Notes: generated by a model not told the origin, from the letters alone. A stretch of 9,398 nucleotides of DNA from Zymomonas sp. (GCA_027489105.1 JAIYAJ010000078.1:1-9398); one strand, 5' to 3'. Positions 1 to 6,788 are shown, numbered from the stretch's first letter. Program-made: numbers and translations.

Positions 1-284
1 ATCTCGGCGAACAGCGCATTTTCCGACAGGAAGCCGTAGCCGGGGTGCACCGCATCCGCGCCCGATATCTCCGCTGCCGCGATGATGTTCGGGATGTTGA
101 GATAGCTCTCCGACGCCGCCGGCGGGCCGATGCAGACCGACTGGTCGGCAAGGCGCACATGCATCGCATCGGCGTCGGCAGTCGAATGGACCGCGACCGT
201 CTGGATGCCCATCTCGTGGCAGGCGCGGTGGATGCGGAGCGCGATCTCACCACGATTGGCGATCAGGACCTTGGTTATCGCCAC
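1..284 (-). CDS. accC: Biotin carboxylase subunit of acetyl-CoA carboxylase, N-terminal part (cut by window edge)
   Basis: AccC carboxylates the biotin on AccB using ATP and bicarbonate, the first half-reaction of malonyl-CoA synthesis for fatty acids. The frame has no in-frame ATG near its beginning and opens with GTG at 284, six bases past the accB stop. The first residues read (M)[17 protein letters not shown], the standard opening of the biotin carboxylase N-terminal domain. Further in come a [11 protein letters not shown] segment and the [10 protein letters not shown] motif typical of the family. About 94 codons are present of a usual length near 450, so the ATP-grasp domain and catalytic residues lie outside the window. 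The tight spacing to accB points to one mRNA. The identity is secure; only the exact start (GTG) is inferred. Confidence 0.95.
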   Translation of the reverse strand, partial: MAITKVLIANRGEIALRIHRACHEMGIQTVAVHSTADADAMHVRLADQSVCIGPPAASESYLNIPNIIAAAEISGADAVHPGYGFLSENALFAE

Positions 285-289
285 CGTCG

Positions 290-769
290 TTACTCGACGA
301 TCACGAGCGGCTGGTCATATTCCACAGGCTGGCCGTTCTCGACCAGCACCGCCTTGATCGTGCCCGCGCGCGGCGCGGGGATGGCGTTCATCACCTTCAT
401 CGCCTCGACGATCAGCAGCGTCTGGCCGGCGGACACCTTGTCGCCCACGCTGACGAAGTTCTTCGCGCCGGGCTCCGGCGTCAGATAGGCGGTGCCGACC
501 ATCGGCGACTTGACCGCGCCGGGATGATCGCCGGTCGCCTCGACCGGAGCCGCGGCCGCCGGGGCCGGGGCTGCGACGGGCGCAGGCGCGGCGGCGGGAA
601 GGGCATAAGCGGGGGCGGCGCCGACGGTCACGTTGCGGGCGACCTTGATCCGGCGTTCGCCGTCCTGAACCTCGATCTCGGTCAGGTTGGTATCATCGAG
701 AAGTACGGCGAGCTGGCGCACCAGTTCCGGGTCGACCTGCATTGTTTTCCCCTGCGATTGATCGGCCAT
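290..769 (-). CDS. accB: Biotin carboxyl carrier protein of acetyl-CoA carboxylase
   Basis: AccB carries carboxybiotin between biotin carboxylase (AccC) and the carboxyltransferase in the cytoplasm. The 159-residue protein has the expected three parts: an N-terminal helical region (about 1-48), a flexible Ala/Pro linker (about 49-82, runs such as [15 protein letters not shown]), and a C-terminal biotinyl domain (about 83-159). The biotinylation motif EAMKVMN places the biotin-accepting lysine at residue 125, and the domain ends in the usual PLVIVE. The ATG at 769 is preceded by GGAAG about ten bases upstream; an internal Met at residue 10 is a less likely start. The gene lies 45 bases after aroQ and six bases before accC, which suggests co-transcription. 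Confidence 0.97.
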   Translation of the reverse strand: MADQSQGKTMQVDPELVRQLAVLLDDTNLTEIEVQDGERRIKVARNVTVGAAPAYALPAAAPAPVAAPAPAAAAPVEATGDHPGAVKSPMVGTAYLTPEPGAKNFVSVGDKVSAGQTLLIVEAMKVMNAIPAPRAGTIKAVLVENGQPVEYDQPLVIVE

Positions 770-814
770 AGCGTTAATTCTTCCAGAAAATTCGTCTCGT
801 GGCGGACGCCATTG

Positions 815-1255
815 TCAGATGCGCGCGGCTGCGTCCAGCGCCAGCATATAGGAATGCGCCCCGAAACCCATGATCGAGCCCTTCGCCGCGCGCCCGACAT
901 AGCTGACATGGCGGAAGCTTTCGCGGGCATGCGGGTTGGACAGATGGACCTCGATCACCGGCACCGATACGCCCTTGATCGCGTCGTGCAGCGCGATCGA
1001 CGTATGGGTATAGGCGCCGGGATTGATCAGCACGGCCTTCGCACCACGGGCATGCGCCTCCTGAATCCAGTCGACCAGATGGCCTTCATGGTTGGACTGG
1101 CGCATGTCGATCTCCACCCCCAGTTCGAGGGCGCGGTCCTCGAGCATCGCCGCGATGTCGTCGAGCGTGGTGCTGCCGTAGATTTCGGGCTCGCGCGTGC
1201 CAAGCATGTTGAGGTTCGGTCCGTTTAGGACATAGATGACCGGACGATCCGCCAC
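815..1255 (-). CDS. aroQ: Type II 3-dehydroquinate dehydratase
   Basis: This is the type II dehydroquinase, which converts 3-dehydroquinate to 3-dehydroshikimate in the shikimate pathway; it is a small cytoplasmic enzyme that normally forms dodecamers. The 146 residues match the usual family length. Visible motifs are [18 protein letters not shown] near the start, with lid arginine R21 and catalytic tyrosine Y26; QSNHEG (53-58); NPGAYTHTS (78-86); and [14 protein letters not shown] (102-115), with catalytic H104 and substrate-binding R111. The start is GTG at 1255, preceded by AAAGG with an eight-base spacer; no ATG fits better. It heads the aroQ-accB-accC set and is divergent from thiSG, apparently sharing promoter DNA with it. 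Confidence 0.97.
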   Translation of the reverse strand: MADRPVIYVLNGPNLNMLGTREPEIYGSTTLDDIAAMLEDRALELGVEIDMRQSNHEGHLVDWIQEAHARGAKAVLINPGAYTHTSIALHDAIKGVSVPVIEVHLSNPHARESFRHVSYVGRAAKGSIMGFGAHSYMLALDAAARI

Positions 1256-1271
1256 GCGGCTTGCCTTTCCA

Positions 1272-1300
1272 TTGCGAGGGTGCGAGCCGCCTCCCTATAT
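1272..1300 (+). promoter_or_regulatory. Candidate sigma-70-type promoter for thiSG
   Basis: TTGCGA (1272-1277) and CTATAT (1295-1300) are 17 bases apart, the optimal spacing. A start near 1307 would give a leader of about 33 bases, too short to hold a TPP riboswitch. The leader carries a tandem 7-base repeat, CGCAAAG twice plus CGCA (1311-1328), which also overlaps the -35 of the opposing aroQ promoter. Confidence 0.5.
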
Positions 1301-1322
1301 GGTGCCCCGACGCAAAGCGCAA
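1294..1322 (-). promoter_or_regulatory. Candidate sigma-70-type promoter for aroQ-accB-accC
   Basis: On the minus strand TTGCGC (1322-1317) is followed after 17 bases by TATAGG (1299-1294), a good match in spacing to a housekeeping promoter. Transcription would begin near 1287, giving a leader of about 32 bases that contains the aroQ ribosome-binding site. Its -10 hexamer overlaps the -10 of the opposite-strand thiSG promoter. Assigned by eye; no start-site data. Confidence 0.5.
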
Positions 1323-1330
1323 AGCGCATT

Positions 1331-1334
1331 GGAG
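1331..1334 (+). promoter_or_regulatory. Ribosome-binding site deciding the thiSG start
   Basis: GGAG lies five bases before the ATG at 1340. It favours this start over an in-frame ATG at 1280, which would lie upstream of the likely -10 and transcription start and would add 20 residues with no similarity to ThiS. Confidence 0.75.
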
Positions 1335-1339
1335 ACCGC

Positions 1340-2347
1340 ATGACCAATCCCGACGGCACGATCCAGCTCCGCATCAACGGCGAACATCGCCGGGTGCCCG
1401 CTGGCCTCACCATCGCGGAGCTCTCACTCGAATTGGGGCTCGACCCGGTGAAAGTGGCGGTCGAACGCAATCTGGAGGTTGTTCCCCGCTCGACGCTGGG
1501 GCAGGTGCGGCTCGAAGACGGGGACGAACTCGAGATCGTCCATTTCGTGGGTGGCGGAGATCATGGCGTGACGGTGGACGACGACAGCTGGACGGTGGCG
1601 GGGCAGACTTTCCGGTCTCGCCTGATAGTCGGCACGGGCAAATATAAGGACTTCGCCCAGAATGCGGCGGCGGTCGAAGCGTCGGGCGCGGAGATCGTCA
1701 CCGTCGCGGTCCGCCGGGTCAACATATCCGATCCCAAGGCGCCGATGCTGACCGACTTCATCGACCCGAAGAAGATCACCTATCTGCCGAACACGGCTGG
1801 TTGCTACACTGGCGAGGAGGCGATCCGCACGCTCCGCCTCGCGCGGGAAGCGGGCGGCTGGGAGCTGGTCAAGCTCGAGGTTCTGGGCGAAGCCAAGACC
1901 CTCTACCCCGACATGGTCGAGACGCTGCGCGCGACCGAGATCCTCGCCAGGGAAGGCTTCAAGCCGATGGTCTATTGCGTCGACGATCCGATCGCGGCCA
2001 GGCGGCTGGAGGATGCAGGCGCGGTGGCGATCATGCCGCTCGGCGCACCGATCGGCTCGGGCCTCGGCATCCAGAACAAGGTCACGATCCGCCTGATCGT
2101 CGAGGGCACCAAGCTGCCCGTGCTGGTGGATGCGGGCGTGGGCACCGCGTCGGAGGCCTCGGCGGCGATGGAACTGGGCTGCGCGGGGGTGCTGATGAAC
2201 ACCGCCATCGCGGAGGCCAAGAACCCGGTGATGATGGCATCCGCGATGAAGCTGGCGGTCGAAAGCGGGCGTCTGGCCTATCGCGCTGGCCGGATGGGGC
2301 GCCGCATGTACGCCGACCCGTCGAGCCCGCTCGCCGGGTTGATCTGA
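1340..2347 (+). CDS. thiSG: Fused sulfur carrier ThiS / thiazole synthase ThiG
   Basis: This is a 335-residue fusion of two thiamin-biosynthesis proteins. ThiS, as a C-terminal thiocarboxylate, donates sulfur; ThiG joins it with 1-deoxy-D-xylulose 5-phosphate and dehydroglycine to make the thiazole phosphate. Residues about 7-73 form the ubiquitin-like ThiS domain ending VGGG, and residues about 84-335 form the ThiG TIM barrel. ThiG motifs are [10 protein letters not shown] (93-102), TVAVRRVN (121-128), LVKLEVLGE with the Schiff-base lysine K178, [10 protein letters not shown] (264-273) and MNTAIAEA (286-293). The unusual point is that the Gly-Gly that must be free for activation in stand-alone ThiS is followed directly by ThiG. 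Such bifunctional fusions are a known family. A possible internal ThiG start exists at 1568. Confidence 0.95.
   Translation: MTNPDGTIQLRINGEHRRVPAGLTIAELSLELGLDPVKVAVERNLEVVPRSTLGQVRLEDGDELEIVHFVGGGDHGVTVDDDSWTVAGQTFRSRLIVGTGKYKDFAQNAAAVEASGAEIVTVAVRRVNISDPKAPMLTDFIDPKKITYLPNTAGCYTGEEAIRTLRLAREAGGWELVKLEVLGEAKTLYPDMVETLRATEILAREGFKPMVYCVDDPIAARRLEDAGAVAIMPLGAPIGSGLGIQNKVTIRLIVEGTKLPVLVDAGVGTASEASAAMELGCAGVLMNTAIAEAKNPVMMASAMKLAVESGRLAYRAGRMGRRMYADPSSPLAGLI
1556..1570 (+). promoter_or_regulatory. Possible internal translation start for a stand-alone ThiG
   Basis: GGAG (1556-1559) is followed after eight bases by an in-frame GTG (1568-1570) at codon 77 of thiSG. Starting there would give a protein beginning (M)[14 protein letters not shown], which looks like a normal ThiG N-terminus. 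The GGAG falls in the Gly-Gly-Gly/Asp codons, so it could be a by-product of coding. Speculative. Confidence 0.25.
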
Positions 2348-2351
2348 AGAT

Positions 2352-2999
2352 ATGGCGATACTGGGGCCGCTGCTTGCACTCGCTGTAGTAGCGGCGCCTC
2401 AGCCGATCGGCCCGACAAACTGGGTGCCGCCAGAACACTCTCCATTGAGGGCGCTACGCAAAGAGAGGTCCGGCCATACCGGCTTTCGGCTGACGGTCTT
2501 GCCGTCCGGTAGGCCCCTGCGATGCGAGATCGAATACACGAGTGGGTGGGACGATCTGGACGAGCGAACCTGTCGGATGCTCATGAATAGGGCGCGGTTC
2601 AAACCCACCTTCGATCCCGAGGGTACGCCGGTCCATTCTGTCTATCGCAACGTCATTAGCTTCTGGATACCCGATGGGCCGCCGGCGCCGCTCCCGAAAC
2701 CTTCCATGATAGATGTCTTGGTGATGCGGAAGGAGTTGCCAGCGGGCATGCCGGAGCCTGCCGCTGTCTACCTCGCCATAACGGTCGATACGGCTGGCGC
2801 GATAGGAGATTGCACGCCGTTCGTCCCGGAAGGTTTGGTTGACGCAAAGCGCGTCAAGCGGGCGTTCGAACTGATGAGCGAGTCCGCCTGCGGCTATCTC
2901 AGGCAGCATTATCAGCCCACAGCAGCGATAGACGCGGGCGGGCAAGCGGTCCCATCGATCCAGACCGCGAGAGTCGGCTTCACTCTGACTAAGAAATAG
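2352..2999 (+). CDS. Secreted protein with two TonB-C-like modules, function unknown
   Basis: The 215-residue protein begins with a short hydrophobic signal-like segment (about 2-16, AILGPLLALAVVAAP), so it is probably exported to the periplasm. Residues about 43-107 resemble the C-terminal TonB fold as found in many sphingomonad proteins: GRPLRCEIEYTSGWDDLD, then TCRMLMNRARFKP, then a V..FWIP strand. Residues about 138-212 look like a second, more diverged copy (YLAITVDTAGAIGDC, then SACGYLRQHYQP, then ARVGFTL). Each copy has a cysteine pair at matching places (C58/C74 and C154/C180) that might form disulfides. The long Pro-rich spacer of true TonB is missing, so I would not call it an energy transducer. 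The ATG is four bases after thiSG, implying read-through; no ThiS/G-related function is evident. Confidence 0.75.
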   Translation: MAILGPLLALAVVAAPQPIGPTNWVPPEHSPLRALRKERSGHTGFRLTVLPSGRPLRCEIEYTSGWDDLDERTCRMLMNRARFKPTFDPEGTPVHSVYRNVISFWIPDGPPAPLPKPSMIDVLVMRKELPAGMPEPAAVYLAITVDTAGAIGDCTPFVPEGLVDAKRVKRAFELMSESACGYLRQHYQPTAAIDAGGQAVPSIQTARVGFTLTKK

Positions 3000-3017
3000 G
3001 GCCCGCCGCTTTACGTT

Positions 3018-3046
3018 CCGACGGAAGGTCGCTTCTCCTTCGTCGG
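3018..3046. terminator. Bulged hairpin between convergent genes, possible bidirectional terminator
   Basis: The arms CCGACG-G-AAGG (3018-3028) and CCTTCGTCGG (3037-3046) pair over ten base pairs with one bulged G and an eight-base loop. The hairpin sits in the 51-base gap between the convergent TonB-like and RTX genes. There is no T-tract on either side, so efficient intrinsic termination is uncertain. Confidence 0.45.
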
Positions 3047-3050
3047 GAGA

Positions 3051-4904
3051 TCACGCGACGAAGCTGTCGCTTGCGATGCTCGTCCCCTGAATCCCGGCCA
3101 ATTGGATGACGGCGGTGACCGTATCTGCGGTCCCCGCTGCGTTGTAGAACAGGTAGCTGTCCGAACCGACCTGCACGACCGCGAGATCCGTCGTCCCGGC
3201 GTGCCCGGCCAGCAGCGTCTGCGCTATGGTCTGCGCTGCAGCGACCGTCGCTGTGCTTCCGCCTTGCAGGACCGCGTCGGAAGCCACCGAAAAACCCAGC
3301 TTCAGACGATCGGTGCCGCCGGTGAAATCGAGGACGGCCGAGACATAGCCCGAAGGGTCGATGATGGCTGCGTCGCCGGCCGAAAAATCGAACAGGTCCG
3401 CGCCGTCTGCGCCGGTGAGGATGTCGACCCCGGCGCCGGCCCTGAGCGTGTCATTGCCGAGGTCGCCGGTCATGATGTCGTTGCCGAGGCCGCCGATCAG
3501 CAGATCATCGTCCTTGCCGCCACGCAATATGTCATTGCCGGCGCCGCCCAGGATCGTGTCATTTCCTTCATTGCCGTTGATCTGGTCGGGGGCGTCGCCG
3601 CCGTCGATGCTGTCATTGCCGTTGCTGCCGCGCAGCCGATCGGCCCCACCGCCGCCGAGGATCGTATCATCGCCGCCATTGCCGTCGACAAAGTCCTTGT
3701 CGTCCCCGGCGTCGATGTAATCGCCCTGATCGAGAGGTGTCGGATCGCCGACGTTACCGGGGCCGTAGGGAACGTCCATGCCGTAGATGTGATCTGCGCC
3801 GCTTCCACCGAAGATAGTGTCGCTTCCCCGGCCCGAGAAATTGCTGAGCGCAGCCCCCCCATAGAGATAGTCGTTTCCGGCTCCGCCCTCTATGCTGTTG
3901 GTTCCACCGCCACCCTTGATCGTGTCGTCGCCATCGTCCCCGAGAAGTTGGTCGTTCGAGTCCTCACCCAGAAGAACATCGTTGCCTTCACCCCCCAGCA
4001 GACGATCTCCACTAATTCCACCAATTAGGAAGTCATCTCCGTCTCGGCCATCGAAAAGCACGCTGCCGGGCGACCCACCGGTCTCTATTCGGTCGTTGCC
4101 GGCGCTGCCCATAACGGTGGAAAATGCCGATGTCCCCGAACCGGCTACGTAGACGGTTTCGACACCATTGAAATTGAGCGTGAGAGCTCCCACCGTGGCG
4201 GTTCCCGCAGCCATGTCGACTATCGCGCCATCACCACCCAAGGCTGCTGATAAGATCGCGACACGATCCGTTCCCTCTCCACCGTCGAACACTGTACGAT
4301 AGGGAATGGGAGACAGCGCTATGCCGACAACAAAGTCGTCGTTGCCGCCATTCCCGACGAACAGATCGCTCCCACCCGCATAGTTGAAGTTGTCAACGCC
4401 CCCGCTGCCGATGACGGTATCGTCGCCGCTACCCAGAGTGATCGAACTGCCGAGAGACGAAGTGCTGTCTAGAACTTCGACCTTTAGCGACTGCGAAAAG
4501 GAGGTCAGCCTTATGCCGGAGCCCCCGTTGAGCAGAATCCGCTCCACACCGCTCATCGCTGCGATGAGACCGTCATTGCTCGACCCGCCGAGGTATCCCG
4601 CCAAGAGGCTGCCGTCGGCGTTGTCGATCACGAAGATGGACACAGTCGATGCACTTAGATCGAGCGTGTCGCTTCCTAGGCCGCCGTCGATCGTTGATCG
4701 CGGCGCAAGCAAAGGTGCCGTCGTAAGCGAAACCCTGAAGACGTCGTCGCCCTCGTCGCCATAGAGCTGGTTCGGCCCCCCACGCCCGTCGATGAGATCG
4801 TTGCCGCCGGCGCCGCGGATCGTATCGGCGCCGCCATTGCCGAAGAAATCGAGGTCGTCGCCGATCAGAACGTCGTCGCCCGAGGTTCCGTTGATGCTCG
4901 CCAT
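3051..4904 (-). CDS. RTX (hemolysin-type calcium-binding repeat) secreted protein
   Basis: This 617-residue protein is rich in RTX nonapeptides of type GGxGxDxLx, which bind calcium and fold as beta-rolls outside the cell after type I secretion. Repeat clusters lie at about residues 7-57, 155-192, 283-375 and 396-507 (for example GGAGNDILRGG, GGLGNDIMTG). Between them are less repetitive segments (about 58-154 and 193-282). The last 110 residues lack repeats, include DFTGGTDRLKLG and end in DSFVA, consistent with a C-terminal type I secretion region; no N-terminal signal peptide is seen. No enzymatic domain is recognisable. The Met at 4904 (MASINGTSGDDVLIG) is chosen over the ATG at 4940 because a good ribosome site precedes it. 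No ABC transporter or outer-membrane partner is in the window. It may be an adhesin or surface-layer component; the role is unknown. Confidence 0.9.
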   Translation of the reverse strand: MASINGTSGDDVLIGDDLDFFGNGGADTIRGAGGNDLIDGRGGPNQLYGDEGDDVFRVSLTTAPLLAPRSTIDGGLGSDTLDLSASTVSIFVIDNADGSLLAGYLGGSSNDGLIAAMSGVERILLNGGSGIRLTSFSQSLKVEVLDSTSSLGSSITLGSGDDTVIGSGGVDNFNYAGGSDLFVGNGGNDDFVVGIALSPIPYRTVFDGGEGTDRVAILSAALGGDGAIVDMAAGTATVGALTLNFNGVETVYVAGSGTSAFSTVMGSAGNDRIETGGSPGSVLFDGRDGDDFLIGGISGDRLLGGEGNDVLLGEDSNDQLLGDDGDDTIKGGGGTNSIEGGAGNDYLYGGAALSNFSGRGSDTIFGGSGADHIYGMDVPYGPGNVGDPTPLDQGDYIDAGDDKDFVDGNGGDDTILGGGGADRLRGSNGNDSIDGGDAPDQINGNEGNDTILGGAGNDILRGGKDDDLLIGGLGNDIMTGDLGNDTLRAGAGVDILTGADGADLFDFSAGDAAIIDPSGYVSAVLDFTGGTDRLKLGFSVASDAVLQGGSTATVAAAQTIAQTLLAGHAGTTDLAVVQVGSDSYLFYNAAGTADTVTAVIQLAGIQGTSIASDSFVA

Positions 4905-4911
4905 ATCTCGA

Positions 4912-4918
4912 TCCCTTT
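4912..4918 (-). promoter_or_regulatory. Ribosome-binding site deciding the RTX gene start
   Basis: AAAGGGA on the minus strand lies seven bases before the ATG at 4904. The alternative upstream ATG at 4940 would add 12 charged residues, and the Shine-Dalgarno sequence would then lie inside the gene. Confidence 0.6.
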
Positions 4919-4986
4919 CAGTCGGTGGCCGCGTCTGCATTGCCTAACTTTGCTGGCGGCACCTTGCCACAATAGTTCGCACCGTT

Positions 4987-5031
4987 ATGGAGCGATCGGG
5001 CGCTCGCCGGAGCACGGCTCAATCGCTCCAT
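4987..5031. repeat. Perfect 10-bp inverted repeat enclosing two smaller hairpins
   Basis: ATGGAGCGAT (4987-4996) is matched exactly by ATCGCTCCAT (5022-5031). The 25 bases between can fold into two adjacent small stems: CGG/CCG (4997-4999 with 5007-5009) and GAGC/GCTC (5010-5013 with 5017-5020, three-base loop). Together they make a compact three-way junction. It lies in the 257-base gap between the RTX gene and the small cysteine-rich gene. It could be an operator, a cruciform or part of a transcript leader; nothing in the sequence decides between these. The rest of 4905-5161 shows no recognisable gene. Confidence 0.6.
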
Positions 5032-5161
5032 CGCAATGCGAGCTTTCGCCCGTATCAGGCTCGACGAATCCGGCTTACGGCGAAGCCTCGTATGTTTACG
5101 TAGAGAGGCAGCAACAAAGCTCCTCTACACGCCAGCTGGGGCGTTGTGGGGACGATCGATC

Positions 5162-5368
5162 ATGGCGACGGATGTCGAACAGCATGTGTTTCTGCGGAAG
5201 CTGGCGCGGCAGGCTCTGGATAGCGCCATCGCGTCAGCCGCGACGGGCTCGGGCCTGCAGCGATGGCAGATCGCGCTCGATCGATTCGAGCGTTGCTCTC
5301 AGGCGTCCGAGGGACGGGGATGCGCGGATTGCGAATGTGTCCGCTATTGTCGCCACGCCACGATCTGA
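5162..5368 (+). CDS. Small cysteine-rich protein of unknown function
   Basis: This is a 68-residue frame starting at ATG 5162, with GGGGA (5148-5152) nine bases upstream. Its codons are mostly G/C-ending, like those of the surrounding real genes, which supports coding. Residues about 6-45 look alpha-helical and amphipathic (for example HVFLRKLARQALDSAIA and RWQIALDRFERC). The tail carries five cysteines: C45, then C54-x2-C57-x-C59-x3-C63. That spacing could bind zinc or an iron-sulfur cluster, but I recognise no family. No signal peptide or membrane segment is seen, so it should be cytoplasmic. An in-frame ATG at 5036 would give 110 residues, but the added part has weaker coding character. 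It ends six bases from the convergent cyclase gene. Confidence 0.55.
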   Translation: MATDVEQHVFLRKLARQALDSAIASAATGSGLQRWQIALDRFERCSQASEGRGCADCECVRYCRHATI

Positions 5369-5374
5369 GCCGGA

Positions 5375-6775
5375 TCAGGCGGCGGCGAGGGTCTCGCCGG
5401 CATAGCGGAAGATGGTGTTGCCTTCCCCCGACCGCTTGGCTTCGTACATCAGCTTGTCGGCGGCCTCCAATATGTCATCCCAGTGTGGATAGGCCTTGCC
5501 GTCGATCATCACGGCGCCCGCGCTGACGCCGATCGACCAGGGGCGCAGGCGGCACAGATCGGCGATCTCTGCCTGGAAATGCGCAATGATCTCAAGAGCT
5601 CGCTCGCGGTCGATTTCGGGCATCAGCAGGACGAACTCGTCACCGGCGATCCGGCAGATCGAATCCTGCGAACGCATCGATCGCTCCAGGCAGGCGGCGA
5701 CGTCCGACAGGCATCGGTCCCCCTCCGAATGTCCATAGCGGTCGTTGACCGCTTTGAAGCCGTCGAGATCGAGATAGGCGATGACCGTCGGGCGACCGGG
5801 CTTGCGGCCGAACTCGCTCTTGAAATGTTCGATCAGCCAGCGGCGGTTCGGCAAGCCGGTCAGCGGATCGTGCAGAGCCCTTTGCTCTGCCGCCTTTCTC
5901 TGTCCGATATCCTCCACGACGGCGACGAAAAACTCTGGCTTGCCGTGCTCGTCGCGGACCAGCGACACGGTCAGATTGGTCCACACCGCGCTGCCGTCCG
6001 ACCGGATATAGCGCTTTTCGAGCATATAGGACGTCGAACGGCCCGACAGCAGGGCCTCGACATGGCGGACATCCGCTTCCAGATCGGCCTCATGGGTGAT
6101 CTGCTGATAGCTGCTGTTCAGCAACATGGCGCGCGATCGCCCGATGACCTCGCAGAATTTGTCGTTCACCAGCAGGAAGCTGCCGTCCATCCCGACATGC
6201 GCCATGCCCACGGCGGCCTGCTCGAAGGTCGCGCGGAAGCGTTTGCCCATATGTTCGAGCGCACGATAGGCATCGTCGCGTTCCAGCGCCGCCAGTCCGG
6301 TCACGATCGTGCCTGCCAGCAACTGAGCGACGAGAAATTCCTCGTCACCGAAGCAATCGGCCTCGTGACCGAACAGCTTCAACGTACCGACGGCGCTGCC
6401 CTCGTAAAGGATCGGTGCGAGGATGATCGATCCGATCCCCGCCTTGCGGCAGAAGTCCGCATCCACACGATCATCGGCTTGAGTGTCGCGGCACAGCTGG
6501 CCGCGCTTTCCATCGATGCACTGACGGAAAAGTTCGCCGGTGACGGGTTGGCGCTGACCGAAATAGGCTGCGGCGGCCCCGCTCGCGGCCCGGCATTCGC
6601 GCTCGTCGAGATCACACAGGTCGATCATCGCGCCGCTGGCGGTTAGCACCATGCGCAGCGCGCGCTCGACCACGAGCTGCATCAGCTCTCGGAGATCGCT
6701 TTCGATCGTGCTCGCCATCGATTGCAAGGCGAGCAGTTCGTGCGACCAGCTGGGATCAAGCCGGACATCCGGCAT
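5375..6775 (-). CDS. Diguanylate cyclase with GAF and PAS sensor domains
   Basis: This 466-residue signalling enzyme should make cyclic di-GMP from two GTP. In order it has a GAF-like domain (about 26-165), a PAS/PAC domain (about 178-292, with FEQAAVGMAHVGMDG and VVEDIGQRKAAE), and a GGDEF domain (about 300-460, starting HDPLTGLPNRRWL). The metal and substrate region reads YLDLDGFKAVNDRYGHSEGD. The signature is AGDEF (377-381), a variant usually still active, and RSQD (368-371) five residues before it is an intact RxxD inhibitory site. There is no membrane segment or signal peptide, so it is cytoplasmic. The ATG at 6775 is preferred over GTG 6790 because GGAG lies nine bases before it. No EAL domain follows. 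The sensed signal is unknown. Confidence 0.92.
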   Translation of the reverse strand: MPDVRLDPSWSHELLALQSMASTIESDLRELMQLVVERALRMVLTASGAMIDLCDLDERECRAASGAAAAYFGQRQPVTGELFRQCIDGKRGQLCRDTQADDRVDADFCRKAGIGSIILAPILYEGSAVGTLKLFGHEADCFGDEEFLVAQLLAGTIVTGLAALERDDAYRALEHMGKRFRATFEQAAVGMAHVGMDGSFLLVNDKFCEVIGRSRAMLLNSSYQQITHEADLEADVRHVEALLSGRSTSYMLEKRYIRSDGSAVWTNLTVSLVRDEHGKPEFFVAVVEDIGQRKAAEQRALHDPLTGLPNRRWLIEHFKSEFGRKPGRPTVIAYLDLDGFKAVNDRYGHSEGDRCLSDVAACLERSMRSQDSICRIAGDEFVLLMPEIDRERALEIIAHFQAEIADLCRLRPWSIGVSAGAVMIDGKAYPHWDDILEAADKLMYEAKRSGEGNTIFRYAGETLAAA

Positions 6776-6784
6776 CGAAGCAAA

Positions 6785-6788
6785 CTCC
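6785..6788 (-). promoter_or_regulatory. Ribosome-binding site deciding the diguanylate cyclase start
   Basis: GGAG on the minus strand is nine bases before ATG 6775. The alternative GTG at 6790 overlaps this element and has no Shine-Dalgarno sequence of its own, so the five extra residues are probably not made. Confidence 0.6.

Noticed and set aside
524..1228. Plus-strand open frame (234 codons) over accB and aroQ
   Set aside because: It runs antisense through two certain genes and has no motif of its own.
1301..1339. TPP riboswitch before the thiamin gene
   Set aside because: The leader after the likely promoter is only about 33 bases and lacks the conserved THI-box segments, so there is no room for one.
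3421..3720. CRISPR-like regular repeats
   Set aside because: The recurring TCATTGCCG-like words are degenerate, in frame, and encode RTX nonapeptides; there are no unique spacers of constant length.
3102..4028. Long plus-strand open frame (308 codons) opposite the RTX gene
   Set aside because: It is the mirror of the GC-rich repeat gene. Its repetitive valine/alanine/isoleucine sequence follows from the antisense of GGxGxD codons and resembles no protein.
5036..5161. N-terminal extension of the small cysteine-rich gene from ATG 5036
   Set aside because: This stretch has weaker G/C-ending codon bias, no visible Shine-Dalgarno sequence, and begins immediately after the inverted repeat.
5483..6646. 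Long plus-strand open frame (387 codons) opposite the diguanylate cyclase
   Set aside because: The minus strand has full GAF, PAS and GGDEF motifs; the plus frame shows no domain and is a GC-bias shadow.
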